A DNA stretch of 64,000 bases from assembly GCF_000002425.4 (NCBI RefSeq), contig NC_037265.1, forward strand, positions 5,954,323-6,018,322, in the 5' to 3' direction. Source of the stretch: Physcomitrium patens (taxonomy: Eukaryota; Streptophyta; Bryopsida; Funariales; Funariaceae). Both the position numbers and the translations under genes were made by a program. The notes under the pieces were generated by a model. It ran no database searches, was not told where the DNA came from, and was given only the letters and a program-made list of their open reading frames with translations. Below are positions 33,351 through 45,446 of this stretch, in pieces (positions within the stretch are counted from its first letter, which is position 1; each line of letters begins with the position of its first letter).

Positions 33351-35220
33351 TGAGGATACAATGGGAGATTTGGACACTAATAAAGGTTACTAATAACCAA
33401 CTATTGAATCTTCATCTTCATCTTTTGTTTGAGTTATTTAAATATAAGCTCAAATACTTAGATATTAACATGTAGCTTTAAATATACTTCTAAGTCTACT
33501 TCCACCTTCACCTATAATGACATGTACAAGAGCTTGATTTTTGATATAATAACAAGCAATTGATGAATAAGTAATGGCTTAGATTCTTTCTAAGTTATTT
33601 ATATCTTTAGCATATATGGAACATGCTTTTTATATAAGCACTAAAGAATCAACTATTATTATTGAAGCTATGAAAATGGATGACACTTGAAAGTCAAAAG
33701 AAGCAATGGATTTAGAGTACGAGAGTCTCATTGACAACAAGACTTGGACTTTGACACCATTACTAGTAAAAAAAAAAAATCAATTGGTTGTAAATAAATT
33801 TTCAACATCAAATATAATGCTAATGGTTCAATAAAATACTATAAGATAAGACTTATTGCAAAATATTATGAACAAAAAGAAAGTATTGATTACAATGAGA
33901 TTTTTGCTCCAATGGCAAAAATAACCTCAATTTGTATACTACTTGCACTAGCTGCAATTGAAGATTTGAAAGTTCATCAAATAGATATCAAGATAGGATT
34001 TTTGAATGAAGATCTTGAATAAAGAATATATATGAATCAACCAAAAAGCTATATATCAGAGGATAAAGAACGATTGATGTATAAAGTCTTTAAAACTTTT
34101 TATGGGCTCAAACAATCTCCTACGACATAGTATAAGAAAATAGATGATTATTTTGCCTCACAATATTTAAAAAGAAGCCATGTTGATTCTAATATTTATG
34201 TTTTGTGGACAGGTAATGGCTTCTTCATCATTATTGCATTTTAGGTGGATGACTTGTTGCTTATGTCCAATAATAAGAAACTCATCTTAGAAATATAAAA
34301 AAAATTTACTGAGAGGTTTGAATAAAGGAATTAGAAGAAATTCACTATATTTTGTATGTGTAGATTATAAAGAATTAAAAGATTTGTAAAATCTACTTCA
34401 GTTAGAAAAGGTATGTAGAAAATATCCTTGAAAGATTTGGCATGATAGATTGTAAACCTTTGGCTACTTCTTTGGATTCTAATAGTAAATTTTCAAGAGA
34501 CATGAGTCAAAAAATTCCTGAGGAGATTAAAGAAATGAAAGAGATTCCATACCAAAATGCAGTGGACAATTTAATCTCCGCAATGATAGGGACTTGGATA
34601 GATATTTCATATCTAGTAGGAGTTATTAGCTAAAATATTGTAAATTCTGGCCTACAATATTAAATAGCAATAAAATGTATTTTGCAATATCTTCAAGGTA
34701 CATTAGATCATATGCTATAATATGGTGGAAGTCCTTTGAGTTTGTAAGTGATTGATCACTATGATGTAAACTATGTAGGAGATATTGATACACAACGTTC
34801 AACCATTAGTTATACATTCTTATTGGCTGGTAGTGCAATTAGTTAGAATAGCAAGAAATAACCAAAAGTTGCATCATCTACAACCAAAGTAGAGTACATG
34901 GCAGCTATTCATGCTACTAAAGAAGCAATTTGGCTTTAAAGGTTTTTTTTAAAGATATTGGATTTTCACAAGAGAGTCCTTTTATTATTTTCAATGATGG
35001 TCAAAGTTACATTTTTCTTTTAAGGAATCTTACATTCTATGCTGATACTAAGTATGTTGAAATTCAATATCACTTTATTTATAAAAAGATTGAGAGTGGC
35101 AACATCAATTTAGTTTTTTGCAAGATTAAAGAGATGGTTGCAAATGTTTTGACCAAAGGTCTAATTTGTGAGAAATATTGTAAATTCAAGGAGATGATGG
35201 GCATCATCAAATTGAATTAG
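33351..35220 (+). pseudogene. Copia G RT and RNase H, right of insertion A
   Basis: Copia pol resumes with a serine-rich stretch, then RT in shifting frames (WTLTPL near 33745). It ends with RNase H: STTKVEYMAA near 34880, and YFIYKKIESGNINLVFC-type sequence in the open piece 34930-35220 that closes with VLTKGLICEKYCKFKEMMGI, the classic copia C-terminus. Many stops and frameshifts. Confidence 0.8.
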
Positions 35221-35243
35221 TCTAATATATCATTAAGTGAGAA

Positions 35244-35622
35244 TATTAATAGAGTATGTAACTCCTATTAGATATAAAGTAAAATGGGTGATTGACACCA
35301 CTTTGCTAATTGACAAGTTGTAGCCGCCATTTGTTGGTAGTAATACTATTTAACTATCATAGCCTATGAAGTCGTCATATGGCCTAACAAGACAAGTATC
35401 CACATATTAATTGGACATTATTAACTAGGCTAGTTATTTGTATATTCACACTAAAAAGTCCATGTATTTAGACCATGGACTTGTGCTATATAAAGAATAA
35501 AAGTAGAGGTTTATTTTAAGCATTTGTTATCTTGAATTCTTGATAATAAAGTAGAGAATTCTTTTGTATTTGTTTCATAAAACTTCTATCTTAGCAATAC
35601 ACTTCTTCTTTATTTTTTTACA
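35244..35622 (+). repeat. Copia element G 3' LTR
   Basis: 379 bp, matching 18285-18663; preceded by a weak purine tract (aagtgagaa) and followed by the target duplication atact. Confidence 0.9.
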
Positions 35623-38279
35623 ATACTTACTCTTCAAGTGGACAATGAATATTTAGAGCAGCTCAAAAGATGGTTGTTTTTTTATTCTACAGAAAGTCTC
35701 ATCTACAACTTGAGCCATCAAAGACTATGTACAAGGTACTGCTATCTAAAGCTTTCATAATGCTATTATATTCTATTTTGTGTCTTAAAATTATATTCTA
35801 TTTTTTTTAGTGGATCTCTATTTTTTAATATAAGAATTGGATTTAAAACAATACCTTCTATAAAAGTAGAAATAAGCTCTATTTTGGCCTTTTAAGAATG
35901 TTTTAGCTTGTGTTATTGTAGTAAAATTATTTTATTCTATCTCTTATATATTTAGAATGCCTCTTATTCCAGATATTGTAGCAATAGTTTAAATACATAC
36001 CATTCATTTAAAGTAGAGGATTGTTAGTATTTTTCTATTATCTAGGTTTAAAATCTTATCTTTCAATCTAAAAATGAAATGTCTTTAGTCTGTCTTAATA
36101 ATCAATTCTTTACTATACTATAGAAATTATCTTTTATATAGTAAAATATACCTAGATTTTGAGATCCAAAGTTTCTTAGTCATATTCAATGCAAAAAAAA
36201 GTTGAAAAGCCTTGATGGCATCTACCACTAACTCAAAGTTCTCAACATGATTACTTTCTAAGTACTTTGATAAAAGAGATTGATAATATTGATTCTTGGT
36301 GTGTACCATAAAAAAACTACTTTCATACTTATTACTATCTAATGGCTTAAGAATAACTTGTATATGTACTTACAATGAAGACCAATTTTGTAATTTATTA
36401 GTAATCACCTCTAAGAAATTATATGACTAAGAATTATTGCCTATTTGGTGCAAAAAAAAGGATATTGTTGGCCAATAATCCAACCTCATCTTTATAGTAT
36501 GCTTATAAACATAAACTATATATGATAAAAAATAGAATAGTATTAGATATATTTAGAAATAATACTTATAATAAGTAGAAGATATTAGAAACAAAAGTTA
36601 AAAATCTAGAATTAATCTTTATTCTAATAATATATAAGCAAAGTTCAAAAGTAAACCAAAGCAACTAATACTTGCTTATAGTTGATGGTCATGGATTGCA
36701 GGATTTGTAATAATAAATAAGATCGTATTAAAGTCTAAAATCTTAAATTATATACTTCACAAATATATTAATATTAAATTATTCTAAAATTCATAATTTT
36801 TACTTCTAAATTATTAATTTTAATCTCTAAAATTTAATTCTTAAATCCTACATCAAAAAAATACCTAATATAAATGGAATATAAGTAAGAAAAAAATCTA
36901 ATATAAAAAGAATCTAAATTTAAAAAATTATATAAAAGAAGTTAAAAGAAGAAAAAAAAAATTGTGTAAAAATGATTAAAAAAAAAAGAAATTAGAAATA
37001 GTTAGTATGAATAGAAATATAGTTAGTCACCTATATTCTTAATAAGATAAGATAATTAAGCCACCTTAGGTAGTTGATGTAGTTAAAGTAATTAAAAAAA
37101 GATACACTTATTTAATTAGACAAGGTGATTAAGCCATTTTAGATAATTAAGGTTGTTAAGATAGTTAACAAAAAGATAGATTTATCAAGATTAAATAATA
37201 AGAAAAATAATCATTATAAGAAAGGCTATGAATATATATATATATATATATATATATTTTTATTTTTATTTATTATAATAATAATAATAAAAATTAATAT
37301 TCTATTATGTTCTACTTCATTTGTGCATAGATAATTCTAAGTCCCAAGTTACAAAATGATTCAAGAAAGGATTCATAAAGGCTTTTTGGTTTTCAATTCA
37401 AGATTAAAGAAGCTTTGGAGCCAAGGCTATAGAATTAGAAAGCAAGCATGATGACTATTAGTCAAGATTTATTAAGTGCAAGGTAAAGATTTATCTTAAT
37501 CAAACTACATCATTAGACTACTTTGAGCTTAACAAAGATTTACTTGGTGATAGTTAGATATTACAAGATATATAAAGATGTAAAGGAGAAGAGATTGGAG
37601 AACCAAGATGACAAAGTTAGGCTTAGAACTTATTAGCTAAAGAAGAATTAGTCGATCTTTACCTTGATATTTACCTCAATATTAATATTGACCTTGACAA
37701 AGATCTTAACTTTAACCTTTTTATCAATCCAAAAATTGCTATGTAGAAATAAAAAGAAGTTCATAAATTTGAAGACTTTGTGAGTATTGTAGCATATTTA
37801 TAGGTAAAATTTTGTCAATTTTATCTTGAATATTTTTAAAAAAATTGATATTAATCAAATAATTAGATTGATGATTATGAGGATTTTTGTAGATTATAGA
37901 CTTAAATCATTGAAATTTAGAATCAAGGAGGATTTTTGCAATTTTGTAACATTTGCTAATTCAATTGAAGAAAAAATTGATGAGAGCAATTTAGTCTTAG
38001 AAACCTACATATTAGCCAATTTTTCAAGCAATTTAATAATTCAATAAAAGAAAATTTCCATTGGAAGAACAACATTCAAATTGGAGGAAGAAGGCAGCAA
38101 ATATTTGGAATGTTTTAGAAGCTTTTCTTTTAATTAGTGAGTTTGATTTTTTTAAAATTTTATGTACTTATTAATTGCTTATAGGTTGAAATGTGAGTAA
38201 AATTTTAGTCAAGATCAATAATTTTATTAATATTTATTGAGATTTAAAAATAATTTAAAAAAATGATTGAAATTTATTC

Positions 38280-38420
38280 AGGATTTACTTTGGATTTGAT
38301 TTAGGATTTAAGATTTAGGATTTGGTTTAGGATTTAGGATTTAGGATTTGGTTTAAGGTTTAAGATTTGATTTAGGATTTAGTATTTGGTCTAGGATTTG
38401 ATTAGAGGTTGGTTAGATTT
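38280..38420 (+). repeat. Degenerate telomere-like tandem repeat
   Basis: Repeated ggatttaggatttggtttag units related to the plant telomere unit TTTAGGG. The following T-rich sequence resembles that after the larger array at 57300-57780, so it may be part of another X-type element. Confidence 0.7.
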
Positions 38421-38525
38421 TGGTTTTTTTTATGTTTTTAAATATTTCTTTAAGATCATTATTAATTCTTTAAGGATATTTTTTTGTATTTTTTAAGATT
38501 TTTTAAGTTTTTTAGGTATTTTTTA

Positions 38526-38526
<1 letters not shown>

Positions 38527-38560
<34 letters not shown>
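38527..38560. repeat. Poly-T tracts
   Basis: A run of about 30 T here, and another run of about 27 T near 38964-38989. Confidence 0.9.
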
Positions 38561-38563
<3 letters not shown>

Positions 38564-39000
38564 GATTTATAATTTCTTTATGTTTCTTTTGTAGTTTCTT
38601 TTAAATTTCTTTAAAGTTAGTTAAAATTTGATTAGGATTATTACAGTATATTTTTAAAATATTTGGATTTTTATGAAATTTGAGAATTTATGGTTTAAAA
38701 AATTAGTATACTATTGGAGAATAATAAAAAGGTTTGATAAAGTATAAATTCATAAAAATAATATATAAAATAAATATAATAATATAGTATTTTTTAAAAA
38801 AAATTAACCAAATCATACATACTTATATTATTGAAAAATTATACTTTCATGGATTTACTTTAACATCAATAAAATTTAAAAATTATTTTTATATCTATAA
38901 AATTTTAATTTTTTCTTTATTCAAACTATGTAAGTTAGAACAATGTATGGAAGAAAGAATGAGTTTTTTTTTTTTTTTTTTTTTTTTTTCTGTAAATTAT

Positions 39001-40430
39001 ATTTTGTACCTTAGACCAAATACAAATATATCACAAAAAAATACAAGACCTTGGTCAAGTTTTGTTTATTAAAAATGTATTAGTATTATTTATTAAAAAA
39101 TCTATTTGTCTTTCATGAAGGATACATGACATGTTATTTACATAATTTTCTAGAAGTGCCTTAATATTATTCCACACAATGACACCTAAAAGTGAGAAAA
39201 AGAATTTAAAAAGCTTAATGGCATGAAATACAATGATAACTGCTTTACATTTTCATTATTTTATGATGCTAAGGATCACCTTATTTGAAAGTAAATCTTT
39301 ACTAATTAACGAAGCTTTGGACTCGAGGTTCACTGTCTCATCTGCATCAAATTTATAATCGTAAACATACCAGCTCCCACTTGTGTACTGTTAAACTCAA
39401 CTTCATCATTATAGCTATCACCTGTTACAGCATAGGAAGTATCTTTTTCTGTGTAAAAATAAAATTTTCGACTGTTGTTTTCATGGCAAGTTTCATTGCT
39501 ACCTGTGCCAATTATATCCAACTTGAGTCAACAACTTGTGTTGAATTATACCCATACAACCAATGCAACATCCAATTATTTGATTGAACAGTAACCGACA
39601 ATCACACTGAACATGATGACGAAAATTATTATTATCATCATTATTATTATTATTCTGTGTGCAACCAGGTATAATTCAACCCAATTCATGTCAATTTCAT
39701 TTCACCTCATTAGCAACTTGCTAGAACATTCCCAATAGAGCTTCTAATTGATGTTTTCAAACCCTGAAGCAAGCTGTTGTGCTTTGGAGTATCTCCAATT
39801 GCTATTCCCAGAGGTAGGTTGAGACAGATTCTGCTTGTGAATAAAGAAACAAGGTATTGTTTTTATTGTTATTATTCGTGCATAATTCGGAATGTATTTG
39901 ATGAAGTTTTTGTATACTAGAACAAGATCTGGTCGGTGTTTTACGACACTTTCAACGTTGATTATTAAGCTAACAATGCCAAACTTGTGTGGTCCACAAA
40001 TGAACAGAGGAATGCTGGTATGGTCCATTATGATTAATCATAGAAAGGAATGTTGTTGTCTGATTGTATAAATCTCGAAAAATGGGTAACCAGGACAACG
40101 TCTTGTTGTGCACAAGACACGAATCATGGGTTTGGTGCTCACCCTGAATCCTATTACCAATAATTTAAAAAGAAAAGAACTGCACGAATAGATCTACATG
40201 CACTGTTACAATAAGCTAGTTGGGTACGCCCTCAGCTACACTAGTTAAAACACAAACTCATTTCATATCTAACACATCTCGACGTCGTTACTGCCGAAGG
40301 CATGCCATCGCATAAGAGTATGCTGGTAGCGTTACCGGCGAAGAAATAGGCAGTCAACGTAGGCAAAAAAAATGGACCAAAAGAATAGCGTCACAGAAAT
40401 GTGTACCATAAATCTTTGCGTCCCAATACT
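39001..40430. other. Intergenic region downstream of the fucosyltransferase gene
   Basis: A transition from AT-rich DNA to more balanced composition. A short open frame at 39330-39521 (minus) has no recognisable domain. The 3' untranslated region and polyadenylation site of the minus-strand gene should lie in the right part (below 40484); I cannot place them. An ATT microsatellite lies near 39628-39655. Confidence 0.5.
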
Positions 40431-40483
40431 AGAAGCGGTATTGATCGAATGAGGATGGATCGACAATCTGAGATCCTATAGGC

Positions 40484-42250
40484 TTAAGGAATCTCAGGTT
40501 GCTTTGTAATGAGCTGCAAACCAGGGGTGTCAGCTTCCAAACACTTCTGAATGTCAGGGTAGACCGTGCTAATCTCTTTTCGATGAACCGCAGAGTCGTA
40601 GCGGCACTGAAAGACATAATCAAGCGGAACTTGGAAGCATGTATCCACAGTCTGTCCACGGGTGCATGGAGGACGCGTTTCTAGTTCATCGCGGAATCCA
40701 ATGAACCAAGGGATGAGCCCGCCATATGCCTGAGCAACTCCACTGAACGTCGACTGAGGCGTGACAAACAGGTAGTCGGAGTAGCTGAGAGTGATGATCT
40801 CCGCCAGCGCGTCCTGGAAAATCTTCACGCCGAACTTCTGCAGGCCTTCGTGGGAAAACTGAAAAACCTCGACGTGTTCGCCAGTTTCAGTTGGATAGGT
40901 AGCGAATGTGTCACTGAGATTATTTTTTACACCATCAAACAACGACGCTACGAAGACGGAGGTCGTTCTGTTTGAAACATGGGGTAACATTCGCCGAGAA
41001 TTGGTCACGACGGGTGGAAGAAGATGATTGTTTATGGCGCACTGCCAAATTCGAGCCTCAACAACCCGATCCATCCTATCGAACTGCTCCTTTTGGTAAC
41101 GATACCGAACTTGAATGCCTAACCGACGATCAGCTCGCTGGAGCCCATAGTCTCGCTGAATGCTCTTGACTTGCTCCCAAACCACGTCAGATGGCGACAT
41201 AACATCGCGCAAGAGGTTCGTGAGCATCATCTTATCCGGAAATAGAGCGTCCAGAACCGGCCGGAATGAGGGCACAGCGTATAATTTTGGCGCGAAGTAG
41301 ATGCAGCCCATGATATACACCCATGTCACATTCTTGTAATAGTCCTGTTCCGTGTCGCAAAAAAATCTGCTGTCGAGTTGCTCCGTATACCCACCTTCGC
41401 CATTCGCCACAGCGTAATCCATAATAAGCTGCGACGTGTCATCCCCGCCTTCAGCTCCACGAGCTATGTCAATGCGGCTGTGGAAACTTCCAGACTTATT
41501 CCAGTAACTGCCCAGCCCTCTAGAGTCTCGATTAAAGGGCGTCACAAGCTGGTTAGGATCGAAATGCAACCATGAGGATCCTTCAAAGGGCTCGCAGAGC
41601 AACTGAGGAGGCAGAATTCCGGGTCTGGCAATAAGCAGCACGCGCTGAGTAATGAGAGAGTAAGCAAACGCCGACGCAATCATCACCAACCTATTTCCCA
41701 ACCCCGCTGCTAACTCTGTGTCCAATATTGTGAACTTGCACTCAACGGTGGAGTTTTGGCTCGTGAAATACGCCACCGGGTCACCAATCCTATGCAAACA
41801 AGTGCGGTGGAGTTTGGAGTATTCTCGGAGAACCTCTTGCCACTGGGAATTCGGCTCCACGTAGGGAACGTGTTTCCTTTGCTTGTATTGTAGCCGCATC
41901 TCTCTGCGGCTGAGACACGGATTCTCTCGATTCCATTTCACTCTGGCCTCTTCTGTGAACCAATCGCTCTCATCCTCCCCTCCCGTGGCTAATCTTGTAG
42001 ATTCTTGTAAAGAAGTTATGAAGTTTTCCAAAAGTTTTACACGCCTTTCTCTCAACTCAGTGTCATTCAGCTCAATTATAGGCAGGAGTCCGAATTCGTC
42101 CAAATTTTCTGAAGACACCGGGACCTTCGCAGAAAAATACAGGCAAGAGAAAATGAGTACCATGAGAATGAAGAGGAAACTGATCCCTCGGTGGACGCCG
42201 CAGCGTCTTGACGACGTCATCAAGACAGGTGTTTCTAAGCCAGTCTTCAC
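40484..42250 (-). CDS. Xyloglucan-type fucosyltransferase (GT37 family)
   Basis: 588 residues in one uninterrupted frame, ATG at 42250. Plant GT37 enzymes transfer L-fucose from GDP-fucose to galactose on cell-wall polymers in the Golgi. Residues 1-22 are a short cytosolic tail and 23-41 a single hydrophobic anchor (type II membrane protein). Then come a stem and the catalytic domain: NPCLSR (110-115), CKFTILDTELAAGLGNRLVM (171-190, the GLGNR block), GIQVR (378-382, the GDP-fucose-binding motif of this superfamily), and SDYLFVTPQSTFSGVAQAYG (491-510). N-glycosylation sequons include N62, N166, N251, N308 and N427. The length fits the family. It sits alone in a GC-richer island between retroelement regions. 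Substrate (xyloglucan or arabinogalactan) is not decidable here. Confidence 0.93.
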   Translation of the reverse strand: MKTGLETPVLMTSSRRCGVHRGISFLFILMVLIFSCLYFSAKVPVSSENLDEFGLLPIIELNDTELRERRVKLLENFITSLQESTRLATGGEDESDWFTEEARVKWNRENPCLSRREMRLQYKQRKHVPYVEPNSQWQEVLREYSKLHRTCLHRIGDPVAYFTSQNSTVECKFTILDTELAAGLGNRLVMIASAFAYSLITQRVLLIARPGILPPQLLCEPFEGSSWLHFDPNQLVTPFNRDSRGLGSYWNKSGSFHSRIDIARGAEGGDDTSQLIMDYAVANGEGGYTEQLDSRFFCDTEQDYYKNVTWVYIMGCIYFAPKLYAVPSFRPVLDALFPDKMMLTNLLRDVMSPSDVVWEQVKSIQRDYGLQRADRRLGIQVRYRYQKEQFDRMDRVVEARIWQCAINNHLLPPVVTNSRRMLPHVSNRTTSVFVASLFDGVKNNLSDTFATYPTETGEHVEVFQFSHEGLQKFGVKIFQDALAEIITLSYSDYLFVTPQSTFSGVAQAYGGLIPWFIGFRDELETRPPCTRGQTVDTCFQVPLDYVFQCRYDSAVHRKEISTVYPDIQKCLEADTPGLQLITKQPEIP

Positions 42251-43275
42251 TTAAGCCGATCTCGACCATTGACCTACAGAAGAACGCCTAACCTTTGACC
42301 TGGGTCTGAAGTATCACACCGTTCAAGGGTAAGAACTTTTATGTGGTACGTGCTGGAGAAGGATTGGCTAGCTCACATTGGAGAGGTTAGAGTGGCGGCG
42401 ACGAATGTAATTCAAGAAGATAGCCGTTAAGCAAATCCCAGAAACAATCCGACTAGCGGCACCTTCTCGATCTGGTGCAAGAATTTACAACTCTATAAAA
42501 AATCGCAAGATCTCGAATCAATCACAGGCTGGAATTAAGAGCTATTTCATGTGCGACCTGCTCCTGTCGATTGTACCAAGCTGCACGTTCTTAGCCTGTG
42601 GAGGTCGTCCAGGTGGTTCAATATCAAATCCAACACTAACGAAATGTAAAAGAAAATAGCAATCCTAAAACTGAGAGATCGAAAGAGGATGCTTGAAAAG
42701 CGTCCGGAATTCAAACAGGACTGAGCGCGAGAGATCTCACCGTGAGCCAACCATCCGCGCTACACACACCCGTGGAGTTGAATCGACCCAAATACTCTCC
42801 ACCACCACCACCACTCGCGGAATCCTCCTAACTTCTAAAGTAAGTCACGAAGTTCGGGGGCTGACTAACTAATCCTAAGTTGCAGGTTTCTGGAACCGAT
42901 TCTGGAGCGAAATCCACGAAGTAGCAGGACCATCACCGAGGAAGGAAGCTTTGAGGGAGAAGCCTGTGTTACACGGCACAACTACCCGAAACGCTCGGCT
43001 AGAAAATGCCAGGGGGCTACACACATCGATTAACCGCATCGACACCAAGACTTCAATTAGATCAGTGTGCTCCAGTAACCACCTCCAGTAACCACCTCCA
43101 GTAACCACCTCCAGTAACCACCTTCAGCACCCCGACAGGCAGGCCGAGTTGGGAGAATGCGCCAGTTATGAACCGGAATCTTCTATTATTAGAGCCGTGA
43201 TTGGAGATCACTTGAGATGGTTTCTTCTTTGCATCTATCCATCGATCTATCGATTGATCAGTTCGGTCGCGGGGG
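42251..43275. promoter_or_regulatory. Upstream region of the fucosyltransferase gene
   Basis: About 1 kb with clearly higher GC than the flanks, presumably 5' untranslated region and promoter of the minus-strand gene. Short open frames here lack domains. No TATA box or start site could be assigned with confidence. Confidence 0.45.
43072..43123. repeat. 13-bp tandem repeat, four copies
   Basis: Four perfect copies of ccagtaaccacct, about 0.8 kb upstream of the fucosyltransferase start codon. Confidence 0.95.
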
Positions 43276-43457
43276 GTGGTCATGTCGATCGTGCGGGGAC
43301 TTAAGCGCGTGCTGACCCTCATTCGGCGCCAGAGTGCAGAGGCCTCTCCTTCGGAACACCACAACGAATGGGACCATGCTCGTCAACACGCATGCAGACA
43401 CGAAGAGACACGCAACCTTTTACTTTCTACGGTGAAAAAGATTGCAAAGTTAATGAG
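43276..43457 (+). other. Possible exon with splice donor, plus strand
   Basis: An open frame from ATG 43276 (61 codons) in GC-richer sequence reaches ATGAG|GTGAGT at about 43457, a good plant splice-donor match, just before AT-rich DNA. It could be the first exon of a divergently transcribed gene or transcript. No downstream exon or domain was found, so this is speculative. Confidence 0.25.
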
Positions 43458-44108
43458 GTGAGTATTACATGAGTGAACTAGCTGGATTTATTTTATTTTA
43501 TTTTATTTTTTCTTTTGGATCCTTTTTTCTTATTTGAATTCATATGGAAAGTTCAAATAGAAATTTATCACGGTCAACATGAGTCTAATCAACTACAAGA
43601 AGGTTGGACTACATGTATTCTTTGGAGAAATTTACTCCAAATTGTTACCTGAAAGCAATTCCTACCAATGTTCACATTGACTTACCTTTAAAACTTTATT
43701 GTATTGTTATCTGATTTTATTTTTTGTAACAATTTGATACTATTTGTGCTAAATAACATATAACATATTCATTGATGCTTAAATTGTATAATTTTTAAAT
43801 TTATGATAATTATTATAAAATAAATAAATAATATAAATCATATGATATTTGTAATAAATAATAATGAAAAAATATACATTTGAAGTTTAAAAGTTGTAGA
43901 CATTATTGTTATTAACTTACAATATATCTATAAAGTTATTTTTTTTAAAAATTATCTTCTAAATTTTATCTTTTATATTATTATTATTATTATTAAATAT
44001 AATTAAATAAATATAATAAATCTTTAAAAAATTAAGGATTTCTTCAAAAATTCTTTTACCTCTTGAATTAAAAAAAATCTCATCATTATTTATTGTTATT
44101 GTTGTTAT

Positions 44109-44165
<57 letters not shown>

Positions 44166-44847
44166 TTTTTAACTATTTTAAATCAAAATTAATATCATTT
44201 TGTTTAGATGATAATAATTCATAAATAAATGTATTAACAAATACAAAATAATTCCATTTAATGCTTATTGCTGATTTTTAGCATAAATTTTTAGATTAAA
44301 ATAAATATATAAAAGCTAACAAAATATCTTATTTTTAAATCTAGACCTTAACAATATTTGAAATATAAGTATTTTATCTAAAGTTTTAAACTAATTTCTT
44401 GAAATATTTAAAAATTATTTTTTTATTTTTTTATTTTTTCTATTTTTTATTTTAAAAAATAAAAAAATATTTTATAAAATTATAATAATGATTTCAAAAT
44501 TTAATTAGATCTTATATTGTTATTAATTTAGTAATTATATATTAACTTTTTTGAAATAATAATAATAATAATAATAGTAATAATTATATTAATAATAATA
44601 ATCATAATAATAGTAATAATAATTTCTTCTACTTGCCAATTATCTTTCTTTGATAATTATAATTATCATCCATGACTTGGTGCTTTTGACTTTTTAAGAG
44701 TTTATAATCTCATGGCAAAAGATTTAACAAATCGTTTATCAAAGCTACATGCAAAAATAAAAGTGCAATTCAAAGAAGCTTAAGAATGATAAAAGCTAAA
44801 ATGTAAATGCCTATCACAAGGAACAATCACAATTCAATATGGATAAT
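43458..44847. other. AT-rich intergenic DNA, no gene seen
   Basis: Very AT-rich, with a TTTTA run near 43484-43510 and ATT/AAT microsatellite stretches near 43978-43996 and 44550-44625. No coding evidence. Confidence 0.7.
44118..44162. repeat. (TA)n microsatellite
   Basis: About 22 uninterrupted TA units. Confidence 0.95.
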
Positions 44848-45405
44848 TGTCAAGGACAAGAACTTGATAAAAATAAATGAAGGAGTTAGACTTTTTTTAA
44901 AGAAAGATGAAAAAATAGAAATAACTCAATATCTATATTAAGAAAGAAACTAGAATGGCTATTGCCAAAAGACAAGAAAACTAGAGACCCTTGAAACTAG
45001 ACTAGAAGTAAGAAAGGAGTTGATAAGAGTGAAGAGGGCTTCACTCTTGTCTCTATATTTACTATATAACTAGGAGCTATGTGGCGATGTTCAATAGGAC
45101 CTCCAATATGTATTGACTTTGTAGGACACATGCCTTAACTTACAAGATAAGTTTTTCTACATATGGGCCACATAGTTAGCTTGGTCTTCAAGCTAACAAC
45201 ATGTGTGGCACATGGCCAACTTGTTGACTACGTTTCTAATCCAAAAAGTCAATTAAAGACACCTATAAAGTCAAAATAGCATCTATAAAGCTTCTAGGAA
45301 GCTTTTATAACAAATATTATAGAATTAACTTACTTTTACCTATTTTTACTTACTTCTATTTAGTTATACATGTAATTATTGGCATACATGCATATGTCCA
45401 TGACA
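44848..45405 (-). repeat. C-outer 3' LTR
   Basis: 558 bp with TG...CA ends; matches the C1 LTRs. A purine tract on the element strand lies next to it (plus 45406-45422). Its 5' partner is beyond the right end of the window. Confidence 0.88.
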
Positions 45406-45446
45406 TTACCTTCCCTTTTAGGGACAAGTTCTATGAGGAACAGTCA

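Larger units (their letters stand above)
18285..35622 (+). mobile_element. Element G: Ty1/copia retrotransposon carrying nested elements A and B
   Basis: LTRs of 379 bp each (18285-18663 and 35244-35622) are flanked by the perfect duplication atact (18280-18284 and 35623-35627). The plus-strand internal order is gag, protease, integrase, RT, RNase H, which is the copia order. Removing the nested gypsy insertion (21619-33345 plus 5 bp) leaves about 5.6 kb, a normal copia length. The LTRs have diverged clearly and both have lost the TG start (TC and TA), so this is the oldest layer of the nest. Confidence 0.92.
35628..39000. other. AT-rich DNA without recognisable genes
   Basis: About 3.4 kb, extremely AT-rich. 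Two short open frames (36127-36309 minus, 37826-38047 plus) have low-complexity composition and no motif. (TA)n lies at about 37231-37256, and an ATT/ATA run follows to 37290. The 38280-38420 stretch has TTTAGG-type repeats. Confidence 0.65.

Noticed and set aside
36127-36309. 60-codon minus-strand frame as a gene
   Set aside because: No motif, no neighbours in frame, and located in AT-rich DNA where chance frames of this size are expected.
40499-42254. Several plus-strand open frames within the fucosyltransferase gene
   Set aside because: They are antisense shadows of a clearly conserved minus-strand coding sequence.
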